Of a stretch of 64,000 nt of DNA, positions 34,414-42,555 are shown piece after piece. The position numbers were made by a program, and so were the translations under genes. Below the pieces are notes generated by a model. It did no database searches. It saw nothing but the letters and a program-made list of their open reading frames with translations, and was not told the origin of the DNA. Within the stretch, counting starts at the first letter, position 1. The number at the start of each line of letters is the position of its first letter. The stretch lies in contig NZ_JXYE01000003.1 of NCBI RefSeq assembly GCF_000967725.1, forward strand, positions 310,001 through 374,000, read 5' to 3'. Source of the DNA: Loktanella sp. S4079 (GTDB taxonomy: Bacteria > Pseudomonadota > Alphaproteobacteria > Rhodobacterales > Rhodobacteraceae).

Positions 34414-35760
34414 ATGACACAGCCTCTTTCAGATTTGACACAACAGCTATTGGATGCCGCGAAACGCGCAGGCGCCGATAGTGCCGATGCAATTGCGGTT
34501 GATGGCACATCGATTTCAATCGATGTCCGCGCCGGTGCGCTTGAACACGCAGAACGCTCGGAAGGGGTGGAAATTGGGCTGCGGGTTTTGGTCGGACAGC
34601 GGCAGGCATGTGTTTCGTCATCCGACACCAAGCCCGACACAATGCGCCAAGTTGCCGAGCGCGCGGTCGCAATGGCCAAAGAAGCCCCCGAGGATCCCTA
34701 TGCCGGGCTTGCCGATCCATCGCAGCTTGCGCGTAATCTTGATACAGATTCACTGGAACTCTACGACCCCAGCGAAGAACCTGATCCAGCGGCGCTACAG
34801 GATGCAGCCGCCCGCGCAGAGGCCGCCGCGCTTCGTAATCCCGGCATTAGCCAAGTGCAGTCAGCATCTTCAGGCTATAGCCGCCGCCGAATCCACATGA
34901 CCGCAACAAACGGGTTTTCGGCTGGATACGCCCGCAGCGACCGTGGCCTGTCCTGCGTTGCAATTAGCGGAACAGGCACCGCAATGGAACGCGACTATGA
35001 TTTCGACAACCGCGTGTTTCAAGCAGACCTTCGCGACGCCGATGAAATCGGTGCACGCGCCGCTGCGCGTGCCGTCGAGCGCACCGGCGCGCGCAAGCCG
35101 AAAACGGGGGCTTACCCTGTCCTGTTTGACGAACGCATTGCGAGCGGTCTGATCGGGCATCTCTTGCAGGCCACCAACGGGTTGATGATCGCGCGCGGGT
35201 CTAGCTGGCTGCGCGATGCCTTGGGCGAACAGGTTTTGCCTTCGTCGCTTTCGATTATTGAAAACCCACACCGTGCGCGGGTTACTGGATCAAAACTATT
35301 CGACGCCGAAGGGCTGCCAACCGCGCAGCGATCCATCGTGGATAATGGTGTTTTGACTGGCTGGACGCTCGATCTATCAACCGCCCGCAAACTGGGGCTG
35401 GAAAGCACCGCAAACGCAGGTCGTGGGACCAGCGCCCCGCCATCGCCCAGCCTGACAAATATTGCGTTGACCCAAGGCGATAACACAAAGGAACAGCTCT
35501 TGCAGGAAATGGGGACCGGGCTGCTTGTCACCTCGATGATCGGCGCGACGATTAACCCCAACACGGGCGACTATTCACGCGGCGCATCCGGTTTCTGGGT
35601 TGAGAACGGCGAAATTACCTATCCTGTGAACGAATGCACAATCGCGGGCAATCTGCGCGATATGCTGATGTCGATCACACCGGCAAACGATGCACAGACA
35701 CATCTGTCGCGCGTTGTTCCCTCTCTCTTGGTAGAAGGGTTAACCCTTGCCGGAGACTGA
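34414..35760 (+). CDS. pmbA: TldD/PmbA family metalloprotease-like protein (PmbA)
   Basis: A 448-residue protein. Family features seen are the N-terminal A-D-S-A-D-A-I-A-V, the E-G-V-E-I-G-L-R-V-L-V-G segment (near 50), the middle G-A-Y-P-V-L-F-D-E-R-I-A (about 230) and the C-terminal N-P-N-T-G-D-Y-S-R-G-A-S-G-F-W-V-E-N-G (about 375). PmbA pairs with TldD to form a protease known for microcin B17 maturation and antitoxin degradation; PmbA itself lacks the zinc-binding HExxxH motif, which belongs to TldD. No TldD is present in the window. Its stop overlaps the next gene by 14 bp. Confidence 0.9.
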   Translation: MTQPLSDLTQQLLDAAKRAGADSADAIAVDGTSISIDVRAGALEHAERSEGVEIGLRVLVGQRQACVSSSDTKPDTMRQVAERAVAMAKEAPEDPYAGLADPSQLARNLDTDSLELYDPSEEPDPAALQDAAARAEAAALRNPGISQVQSASSGYSRRRIHMTATNGFSAGYARSDRGLSCVAISGTGTAMERDYDFDNRVFQADLRDADEIGARAAARAVERTGARKPKTGAYPVLFDERIASGLIGHLLQATNGLMIARGSSWLRDALGEQVLPSSLSIIENPHRARVTGSKLFDAEGLPTAQRSIVDNGVLTGWTLDLSTARKLGLESTANAGRGTSAPPSPSLTNIALTQGDNTKEQLLQEMGTGLLVTSMIGATINPNTGDYSRGASGFWVENGEITYPVNECTIAGNLRDMLMSITPANDAQTHLSRVVPSLLVEGLTLAGD

Positions 35761-36538
35761 CCTTTCGCTGCTCATTGATGCGGCCCGCCAATCGGGCGAA
35801 ATCGCGATGCGATTTTTCCAGCAAAATCCCGACGTCACCGAAAAACCTGACGGAGCGGGGCCGGTCACTGCGGCCGATCTGGCTGTAAACAATATGCTCG
35901 AAGAGAGCCTAAGCGCCGCCCGCCCCGATTACGGCTGGCTGTCCGAAGAAACCGAGGATTCCACCAAACGGATGTCAACCAAACGTCAATTCGTTGTAGA
36001 TCCTATCGACGGCACCCGTGCGTTCATCGAAGGAAGCAAAGATTGGTCACATGCGCTGGCGATTGTAGAAAACAACCAAGTCATCGCAGCCGCTGTTTAT
36101 TTGCCAGTAAGGGACGTGATGTTTGCGGCGACCTTAGGGGGTGGCGCCACAATGAACGGCGCCCCAATCCGCAGCGCAGATGCCGCAGTCGAAGGCGCGA
36201 CCATCTTGGGTGCGAAGCCAAATTTTGACGGTCGGTTCTGGCGCGGCGGTGTGGCACCGCCCGTCAAGCGAGCCTTTCGATCATCATTGGCCTATCGGTT
36301 GTGCCTTGTGGGACAGGGACGGTTTGATGGGATGATCACGCTCCGGCCAAGTTGGGAATGGGACATCGCAGCCGGGGCATTGATTGCGTCCGAAGCCGGC
36401 GCGCGCGTCACCGACCAGCACGATCAGCAGCTCAAGTTCAACAATAGCTTCCCAAAAGTCCCAGGCGTTTTAGCCGCGAGCCCCAGTTTGCACGCCAATC
36501 TGGCGGTGCTGCTTGAGCCAGACCTCGCAAACCCGTAA
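35747..36538 (+). CDS. Inositol monophosphatase family protein (CysQ/HisN-like)
   Basis: A 263-residue magnesium-dependent phosphatase. It shows the metal-binding motifs S-E-E-T-E-D (near 66), V-V-D-P-I-D-G-T-R-A-F (near 82) and the distal W-E-W-D-I-A-A-G-A-L-I-A-S-E-A-G-A (about 205). The family splits 3'-phosphoadenosine 5'-phosphate, inositol phosphates or histidinol phosphate; the substrate cannot be settled here, but adjacency to LPS genes fits the usual Rhodobacterales arrangement annotated as 3'(2'),5'-bisphosphate nucleotidase. The TTG at 35747 lies within pmbA, so translation is coupled. Confidence 0.87.
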   Translation: MPETDLSLLIDAARQSGEIAMRFFQQNPDVTEKPDGAGPVTAADLAVNNMLEESLSAARPDYGWLSEETEDSTKRMSTKRQFVVDPIDGTRAFIEGSKDWSHALAIVENNQVIAAAVYLPVRDVMFAATLGGGATMNGAPIRSADAAVEGATILGAKPNFDGRFWRGGVAPPVKRAFRSSLAYRLCLVGQGRFDGMITLRPSWEWDIAAGALIASEAGARVTDQHDQQLKFNNSFPKVPGVLAASPSLHANLAVLLEPDLANP

Positions 36539-36574
36539 ACTGACCGCAATCGTAACACTCACAAAGGTTTTCAC

Positions 36575-36820
36575 ATGACCCAGCGCCTGCACCTTGTTTT
36601 TGGTGGCGAACTGATCGACCCAACAAAGAACGCGTTCAAGAACGTCGATGAAATCGACATCGTTGGCATGTTTCCGAACTACGAAACCGCCTATAATGCG
36701 TGGAAAGGCGCAGCGCAGCGTACCGTTGATAACGCGCATATGCGTTACTTTATCGCGCATATTCACCGCCTACGTGACGAAGAAACCGCAGCATCTTCGA
36801 CAGAAGAGCTGGGCAACTAA
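36575..36820 (+). CDS. DUF4170 domain-containing protein
   Basis: An 81-residue cytosolic protein with the family pattern L-V-F-G-G-E-L (near residue 8), I-V-G-M-F-P-N-Y-E-T-A-Y-N-A-W-K (about 30-45) and M-R-Y-F-I-A-H-I-H-R-L. DUF4170 proteins are short and restricted mostly to alphaproteobacteria; their function is unknown. The position between a phosphatase and waaA in one strand-wise run suggests a link with lipid A/Kdo synthesis, as inference from context only. Confidence 0.9.
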   Translation: MTQRLHLVFGGELIDPTKNAFKNVDEIDIVGMFPNYETAYNAWKGAAQRTVDNAHMRYFIAHIHRLRDEETAASSTEELGN

Positions 36821-36841
36821 TCCCGGTTCGGACCGTTAATC

Positions 36842-38038
36842 ATGGCGCGATCCCTCTCTATTGCGGCCTATTTGGCAAGCCGGGGATCGGCCGACCTTCC
36901 GACGCGTATTCTGGCCTATCCTGAGCGCCCGGATGGCGTTGTGATTTGGGCGCGTTGTACACACCCAGACCAGCTTACATCTATCGAAACGCTTGGGCGC
37001 AAAGTGACCGTCGATGGCGATCCAATCACCATCATCGCGACCATTCGCGAATGGACCCACGACATCGGTGACCGAGCATTCCAAGAACCGCGGACAAAGC
37101 AAGACATCCGCGAATTCATTGCCCATTGGAAGCCGACGATGGGGATCTGGGTACGCGGTGACCTTGATGCACTGTTGATGGATGAAATGCGCGCCGCTGA
37201 GATGCACAGCATTCTTGTTGATGCCAATGGCGACGGGCTAGAGCAAACGACAGGCGGCTGGGTGCCCGGCGCTATGCGCTCGCTGCTCTCGCAGTTCGAA
37301 GCGATCCTCGCTCTCGACAAAAACGCGGCCGACCGACTATCGCGTGCAGGCGCCCCGCAAGAGGCCATCATCGTATCAGGCGCGATGGAGGACTGCCCCC
37401 CGCCCCTGCCCTGCGACGAAGAAGAACGCCAAGAAATCGCCAACGCGATTGGGACGCGTCCGACATGGCTGGCGGCGGCGGCGCATCTAGCAGAACTCAA
37501 TGACCTCAGCCGCGCTCACGAACAGGCCAGCCGGCGCGCGCATCGGTTGCTCTTTATCATGATCCCCCGCGACCTAAAGGACGCGCCAGCATTCGCCGAA
37601 AAAATGCGTGAAAAAGGGTTCTACGTGACGCTTCGGTCCGAAGAACCGACACCAACTGAACTGACCCAAGTCTATGTTATCGACACCGATGATGATTTGG
37701 GGCTGTGGTACCGAATTTCGCCGATTACCTTTATCGGTGGCACATTACGTGGAGGTGGCTGCCGGGATCCATTTGAGGCGACCGCCCTTGGCTCTGCTGT
37801 TTTGTATGGGCCGCTGGTCGCCCCGTTTCAGCGGCATGCAGCACGGTTAAACGCGGCGAGCGCTTCGCGGCTCATCCGGTCCAGCAGTGATCTGGGCGCG
37901 ATTATCGAAATCTTGCTTGCCGTGGATAAAACAGCAGAGCTGGCGCACGCCGCTTGGGATGTGACCTCTCGCGGGGCAACCGTGAGCAATCGGATCGCCG
38001 ACTATATCAGGCTGCGGCTCGAAGAACTGGGGCATTAG
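36842..38038 (+). CDS. waaA: 3-deoxy-D-manno-octulosonic acid transferase (Kdo transferase)
   Basis: A 398-residue glycosyltransferase that attaches Kdo to lipid A precursor at the inner membrane. Segments of the family are seen: the acceptor-side domain with I-W-A-R-C-T-H and the P-T-I-R-E-W-like I-A-T-I-R-E-W, and the CMP-Kdo-binding half with P-R-D-L-K-D-A-P, T-Q-V-Y-V-I-D-T-D-D-D-L-G-L-W-Y and F-I-G-G-T-L-R-G-G-G-C-R-D-P-F-E-A. The N-terminal anchor is weaker than in E. coli WaaA, as in other Rhodobacterales. lpxK follows with no gap, which supports the assignment. Confidence 0.88.
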   Translation: MARSLSIAAYLASRGSADLPTRILAYPERPDGVVIWARCTHPDQLTSIETLGRKVTVDGDPITIIATIREWTHDIGDRAFQEPRTKQDIREFIAHWKPTMGIWVRGDLDALLMDEMRAAEMHSILVDANGDGLEQTTGGWVPGAMRSLLSQFEAILALDKNAADRLSRAGAPQEAIIVSGAMEDCPPPLPCDEEERQEIANAIGTRPTWLAAAAHLAELNDLSRAHEQASRRAHRLLFIMIPRDLKDAPAFAEKMREKGFYVTLRSEEPTPTELTQVYVIDTDDDLGLWYRISPITFIGGTLRGGGCRDPFEATALGSAVLYGPLVAPFQRHAARLNAASASRLIRSSSDLGAIIEILLAVDKTAELAHAAWDVTSRGATVSNRIADYIRLRLEELGH

Positions 38039-39025
38039 ATGCGCGCACCGCTGTTTTGGTTCACACCACCCCAACACCCCGCGCCTTTGGCGCGGATACT
38101 GGCCCCGCTTGCCGCGATCTATGCTGGCTTGACGGCACGGCGTGTCAAACAAGCCCCCGCAATCACCGCAAATATCCCCGTGATTTGTATCGGGAACCTC
38201 AACGCTGGTGGTACAGGGAAAACACCAACCACCATCGCGCTGATCGAACGGCTCAAGCAGCGCGGCCGCACGCCGCATGTTGTCTCGCGCGGGTATGGCG
38301 GGAACCTCGCTGGTCCGATCCAAGTCGACGAACGCAATCACTCTGCCGCTGACACAGGGGATGAGCCGCTCTTGCTGGCGGCTTTTGCCCCTACCTGGGT
38401 CGCAAAAGACCGCGCCAAGGGCGTGCAAGCCGCCCAAGACGCTGGGGCAGACGTCATCCTATTGGACGATGGGTTTCAAAACCCTACTGTCGCCAAAGAC
38501 GTGTCGATCGTTGTCGTTGATGCGATGCGTGGCTTTGGCAACGGTCGGGTCATCCCTGCTGGCCCACTACGTGAAACTGTTCCCGTCGGCTTGGCGCGCG
38601 CTGATTTGGTGCTGTCGATTGGCCCGGCTAAAGCACAAGACAATTTTGCCACCGACTGGAAATTCGATGTCCCACATGTGACTGGGCAGCTCGACCCGCT
38701 TCCGACTGGAATGCCATGGCAAAGCCTGAATTTGCTTGCCTTTGCAGGGATCGGCCATCCAGAAAAGTTCTTTATGACGCTCCGCGAAATGGGTGCAAAT
38801 GTTGTGCGTGCTGAGGCACTCGCGGATCATCAGCCGCTTACTGATGCGTTAATGAAACGCCTCGAAATCGAGGCGCAGACGCGCAAGGCACAGCTCGTGA
38901 CAACTGAAAAGGACGCGGTGCGTCTGCCCGATAGTTTTCGAATGAAAGTCCTCACGCTCCCAGTTCGATTGCAAATTCAGGATTGGACACCGATCGACGC
39001 GTTACTTGAACGGCTCGGGCTATAA
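38039..39025 (+). CDS. lpxK: Tetraacyldisaccharide 4'-kinase
   Basis: A 328-residue lipid A kinase that phosphorylates the 4' position of the disaccharide precursor at the inner face of the membrane. The P-loop N-A-G-G-T-G-K-T-P lies near residue 58, followed by R-G-Y-G-G-N (about 84) and D-D-G-F-Q-N (about 142), all family signatures. A hydrophobic N-terminal stretch (about 18-32) serves as membrane contact. The ATG at 38039 directly follows the waaA stop codon. The transcript ends at the convergent hairpin after 39024. Confidence 0.95.
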   Translation: MRAPLFWFTPPQHPAPLARILAPLAAIYAGLTARRVKQAPAITANIPVICIGNLNAGGTGKTPTTIALIERLKQRGRTPHVVSRGYGGNLAGPIQVDERNHSAADTGDEPLLLAAFAPTWVAKDRAKGVQAAQDAGADVILLDDGFQNPTVAKDVSIVVVDAMRGFGNGRVIPAGPLRETVPVGLARADLVLSIGPAKAQDNFATDWKFDVPHVTGQLDPLPTGMPWQSLNLLAFAGIGHPEKFFMTLREMGANVVRAEALADHQPLTDALMKRLEIEAQTRKAQLVTTEKDAVRLPDSFRMKVLTLPVRLQIQDWTPIDALLERLGL

Positions 39026-39050
39026 AAAAAGGCGGACCAAAAGGCCCGCC
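39024..39050 (-). terminator. Terminator of the dsbA-like gene (minus strand), convergent with lpxK
   Basis: Stem GGCGGACC/GGCCCGCC with one mismatch on an AAAA loop (39031-39050). The A7 run at 39024-39030 becomes a U tract for minus-strand transcription. Confidence 0.75.
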
Positions 39051-39072
39051 AGAATAAGATATAAAACTGCGC

Positions 39073-39738
39073 TTAGCCCAGCTTTTCATCCAGAATTGCA
39101 GCGAATTCATCGTAGTTCATGTTCGAATACTTTTCGCCGTCGATCATGAAGCTTGGTGTTGAGTTGATACCGTCACGTTCAGCGTTGTCTTGATACCAAG
39201 TATACAGCGCTTCGGCCTTTGCTGCGTCGCTTAGGCATGCATCAAGCGCCGCATCATCCAGACCCGCAGTTTTACCCAAACGACGCAGGTCTTGGATAAT
39301 TGTCGCTGGATCACCGCTTGCCAGCCATTCACGTTGCTGTTGGTAGAGCAGGTCAGAGAATGCAAAGAAGAACTCGGTGTTATCTGTGCAACGTGCGATC
39401 ATAGACGCCCACAAGCCAGGGCGGTCAAAATACACTTCGCGATAGACAAAGCGGATCAGATTCGTGTCGATATAGTTTTCCTTGAGCAGCTTGTGCTGGT
39501 TGGCGTTAAAGCTGGCACAATGCGGGCAGGTGAATGAGGCGTATTCAATCACTTCGACTTTGGCCAGTGGGTTGCCAACAACCATTTCAATCACTTCAGG
39601 AAGCTCACCAGTGGCTTCTTGTGCATTTGCTGCGCCGGGCAACAGCCCCGTCTGTTGATTGCGCGGCAAAAGCCCAAGGCCCGCGCCCATAGTCAAAACG
39701 GCGGCACCGCCAGTCGCTAACAAAGTTCTACGTTTCAT
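39073..39738 (-). CDS. DsbA family thiol:disulfide oxidoreductase
   Basis: A 221-residue exported protein. The N-terminus is K-R-R-T-L-L followed by a hydrophobic stretch, so a Tat- or Sec-type signal peptide is likely. The thioredoxin-like active site C-P-H-C is at about 71-74 in E-Y-A-S-F-T-C-P-H-C, and the cis-proline segment is N-S-T-P-S-F-M-I-D-G (about 195). An extra cysteine pair (R-C-T-D, L-D-A-C-L) is also present. Members add or shuffle disulfide bonds in periplasmic proteins. AGAGGT lies 5 bases upstream of the ATG at 39738. It is followed on the same strand after the DUF721 gene by 12 bp, a usual order in Rhodobacterales. Confidence 0.92.
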   Translation of the reverse strand: MKRRTLLATGGAAVLTMGAGLGLLPRNQQTGLLPGAANAQEATGELPEVIEMVVGNPLAKVEVIEYASFTCPHCASFNANQHKLLKENYIDTNLIRFVYREVYFDRPGLWASMIARCTDNTEFFFAFSDLLYQQQREWLASGDPATIIQDLRRLGKTAGLDDAALDACLSDAAKAEALYTWYQDNAERDGINSTPSFMIDGEKYSNMNYDEFAAILDEKLG

Positions 39739-39750
39739 AGTCACCTCTGA

Positions 39751-40260
39751 TCAGAGTTTTTGTTTGGTTAAGACGTTTGCGCCCAGCGCCGCAAGTGCGG
39801 CCCGCAATTCGTCGCTTTGAACGCTTTCTGCCATGGCTTGCGCTTCGGATTGCGCGGCTGCGCTCGGCGTTTTTCGGGTCTTGGGGGCAGGCGCAAAGGC
39901 AACCCGCCCTTCGGAAAATCCAGTGGGTGCAGTTTGCGTGACCCGGACACGTGCAATCGCGCGATAGCCGTAGCAGGCGTTTACCTTTTCGCGGATCTGC
40001 TCTTTTTGCATTTCCAGCATCGGTGCCTGCGCCCCGGTGGTCAGCAAAGTCAGGGTCGCACCCATGCCACCCTTACCATAGCTGACATTCACTGGCGTCG
40101 CGATACTGGCGGTCGCCTCACCGACGACCTCGGACCAATGCGTCAGCAACCGCGTCACAGCAAAGCCTCGCTCTTCGCTTGCTGTGCGAATGCGGGTTTG
40201 CATCAACGTCGCCGCACGAGAAAATCCGCGCGTGGTGCCAGTATGGCGTGGTTGTTTCAT
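39751..40260 (-). CDS. DUF721 (DciA-like) protein
   Basis: A 169-residue protein. The N-terminal half has the DUF721 domain (L-L-T-H-W-S-E-V-V-G-E-A-T-A, about 42-55, then L-T-L-L-T-T-G-A-Q-A-P-M-L-E-M-Q). The C-terminal third is charged and low in complexity. DUF721 proteins include DciA, which loads the replicative helicase DnaB in bacteria lacking DnaC. A helicase-loading role is plausible from the family. It precedes the dsbA-like gene by 12 bp and is divergent from mutY. Confidence 0.85.
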   Translation of the reverse strand: MKQPRHTGTTRGFSRAATLMQTRIRTASEERGFAVTRLLTHWSEVVGEATASIATPVNVSYGKGGMGATLTLLTTGAQAPMLEMQKEQIREKVNACYGYRAIARVRVTQTAPTGFSEGRVAFAPAPKTRKTPSAAAQSEAQAMAESVQSDELRAALAALGANVLTKQKL

Positions 40261-40328
40261 AACTAAGCTCTACTGTATGTGAGCGGGTGCGCCAAGTCAG
40301 CGCCCGTAATGTGAAAGGTATATAACCA

Positions 40329-41381
40329 TTGCGTGACCTAAGTTTACAGCTTTTGGAGTGGTATGACGCCAATGCGCGGACCATGCCGTGGCGCGTGCCG
40401 CCTGACCAACGCAAAGCAGGCGTTGCGCCAAACCCCTATGCTGTCTGGATGTCAGAGGTCATGTTGCAGCAGACAACCGTCGCCGCAGTGCGTGAATATC
40501 ATAACAAATTCATGTCCTTATGGCCGACAGTTTTCGATCTGGCCGCAGCCGAGGACGCCGATGTTATGGCTGCTTGGGCGGGGTTGGGGTATTATGCCCG
40601 CGCGCGGAACTTGCTGAAATGTGCGCGCGCAGTGGTGGATAACCATGATGGCATTTTTCCCAACGATTACAAGACACTGCTAAAATTACCTGGCATCGGC
40701 CCCTACACCGCGGCCGCAATCGCATCAATCGCCTTTGATCTGCCCGAAACAGTGGTAGATGGGAACGTCGAACGTGTCATGGCCCGGCTGCACGACATTC
40801 ATGATCCGCTTCCGGGGTCAAAACCTGCGCTAACCGAAAAGGCACGCGCTCTAACCCCGGCGCAACGCCCCGGCGATTACGCCCAAGCCGTCATGGATCT
40901 GGGCGCAACAATCTGTACGCCAAAGAACCCGGCATGCGGCATTTGCCCTTGGAGGGACCCGTGTGACGCGCGGATTGCTGGAACTGCCACAGAGTTACCC
41001 AAGAAAACCCCCAAAAAGAAAACACCAACCCGGTTCGGCATCGTTTACGTAGCCCGGCGCAGTGATGGGGCATGGCTTCTTGAAACGCGCCCAGAGAGCG
41101 GGCTGCTTGGCGGAATGCTCGGCTGGCCCGGATCGGACTGGGGCGATGCACCGGTGCCTAACCCGCCCATTGAGGCAGAGTGGCAGCCCCTAAACGAAGA
41201 AGCACGACACACATTTACGCATTTTCACCTAAGGCTGAAAATCATGACAGCACAGGTCCAGATGGACGCGCAACCAACCACGGGCGCATTCATACCGCAC
41301 ACCGACTTTCAACCCTCCGCCTTGCCAACGGCCATGCGCAAAGTGTTCGACCTTGCGCATTCTACGCTACGCAACACTTGA
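40329..41381 (+). CDS. mutY: Adenine DNA glycosylase MutY
   Basis: A 350-residue base-excision enzyme that removes adenine mispaired with 8-oxoguanine. It shows E-V-M-L-Q-Q-T-T-V (glutamate catalytic region, near 37), helix-hairpin-helix L-P-G-I-G-P-Y-T-A-A-A-I-A (about 118), catalytic D in V-V-D-G-N-V-E-R-V, and the 4Fe-4S ligands in C-T-P-K-N-P-A-C-G-I-C-P-W-R-D-P-C. The C-terminal NUDIX-like domain includes T-F-T-H-F-H-L. The start is a TTG at 40329 with AAAGG upstream; no better ATG lies near. It is divergent from the DUF721 gene over about 70 bp. Confidence 0.94.
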   Translation: MRDLSLQLLEWYDANARTMPWRVPPDQRKAGVAPNPYAVWMSEVMLQQTTVAAVREYHNKFMSLWPTVFDLAAAEDADVMAAWAGLGYYARARNLLKCARAVVDNHDGIFPNDYKTLLKLPGIGPYTAAAIASIAFDLPETVVDGNVERVMARLHDIHDPLPGSKPALTEKARALTPAQRPGDYAQAVMDLGATICTPKNPACGICPWRDPCDARIAGTATELPKKTPKKKTPTRFGIVYVARRSDGAWLLETRPESGLLGGMLGWPGSDWGDAPVPNPPIEAEWQPLNEEARHTFTHFHLRLKIMTAQVQMDAQPTTGAFIPHTDFQPSALPTAMRKVFDLAHSTLRNT

Positions 41382-41427
41382 GCAACCAAGACACTAGGCC
41401 TAGGGTTTCAGCAACTTAGAGGTCGCC

Positions 41428-42549
41428 ATGCAGATTAAACGTATCAGTGCCGCCCTTCCATTTTGGATGTCGCTCGGGTTGATTCCAATCGCAATTATTG
41501 CTGCCCAATTCGGCGGCTGGATGATTGCGCTGCTTCCGCTGTCGACGTGGTATCTCTTTACGTTTTTAGATTTCTTGCTCGGGCTTAACCTAGACAACCA
41601 AGACCCGGAAACCGAGGATCAGGATCTATTTTGGTATCGGTTGATCACGCTGATCTGGGTTCCAGTTCAGCTAATCACTATTTTTGGGCTGATGATCTAT
41701 GTCACGCAATCAGGGCATCTGCATTGGGTCGAGCAATGGGCGCTGTTTGCGGCCTTTGGGATTTTGTCGGGCACGATTGGCATAAACTATAGCCACGAAT
41801 TGATGCACCAAAAGCCCAAGTTCGAACGCTGGTTGGGTGATATCCTGCTCGCGTCAGTCCTATATGGACATTTCCGGTCAGAGCACCTGTTGGTCCATCA
41901 CCGCTATGTGGGTACACCCCGCGACCCGGTATCAGCACGCTATGGTGAAAGCTTTTATCACTTCTTTCCACGTGTACTCTGGCAAAGCCTGAAATCATCC
42001 TTTCTCGCCGAAAAAGCGATGCTCGCGCGTAAAAAGCTACCTTGGCATCATAAATCTAACCCGTTTTGGCGGTATTGGGCGCTTGAGGCAGGATTTGCGA
42101 TTTTGTCATTCGCAATCGCCGGATGGTGGGGTGTGTTCCTTTTCGCCACCCAAGCATTTTGGGCCGTGTTCCAGCTAGAGCTGGTGAACTACGTCGAACA
42201 TTACGCGCTGACGCGTAAACATCTGGGCGACGGCAAATACGAACATGTGAAACCGCGCCATTCATGGAACGCGGCGCACAAAGCGTCAAACTGGTTGCTG
42301 ATCAACCTACAGCGCCATTCAGACCACCACTACAAACCCGACCGGCGCTTCCCGCTATTGCAAAACTACACCGACGACGAGGCACCGCAGCTTCCGTTTG
42401 GGTACCCAGTCATGACGATGGCCGCGCTGGTCCCATCTATCTGGCGAAAGGTGATGCACCCCCGCGTCCATCAATGGCGAACAATGTACTACCCAGAAAT
42501 CGAAGACTGGGCGCCGTATAAATCAGCGACCAATCCATTGCCGCGGTAA
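41428..42549 (+). CDS. alkB: Alkane 1-monooxygenase (AlkB family)
   Basis: A 373-residue integral-membrane non-heme diiron hydroxylase that converts n-alkanes to 1-alkanols. The histidine boxes are H-E-L-M-H (about residue 125), E-H-L-L-V-H-H-R-Y (about 152) and L-Q-R-H-S-D-H-H (about 294), with N-Y-V-E-H-Y-A-L in between. About six membrane helices are visible. The usual glycine in the second box is valine here. It starts 46 bp after mutY with AGAGGT upstream. No rubredoxin or rubredoxin reductase gene is adjacent, so electron supply must come from elsewhere. Substrate range (alkane or alkyl chain of a lipid) is not determined. Confidence 0.9.
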   Translation: MQIKRISAALPFWMSLGLIPIAIIAAQFGGWMIALLPLSTWYLFTFLDFLLGLNLDNQDPETEDQDLFWYRLITLIWVPVQLITIFGLMIYVTQSGHLHWVEQWALFAAFGILSGTIGINYSHELMHQKPKFERWLGDILLASVLYGHFRSEHLLVHHRYVGTPRDPVSARYGESFYHFFPRVLWQSLKSSFLAEKAMLARKKLPWHHKSNPFWRYWALEAGFAILSFAIAGWWGVFLFATQAFWAVFQLELVNYVEHYALTRKHLGDGKYEHVKPRHSWNAAHKASNWLLINLQRHSDHHYKPDRRFPLLQNYTDDEAPQLPFGYPVMTMAALVPSIWRKVMHPRVHQWRTMYYPEIEDWAPYKSATNPLPR

Positions 42550-42555
42550 AGCCTA

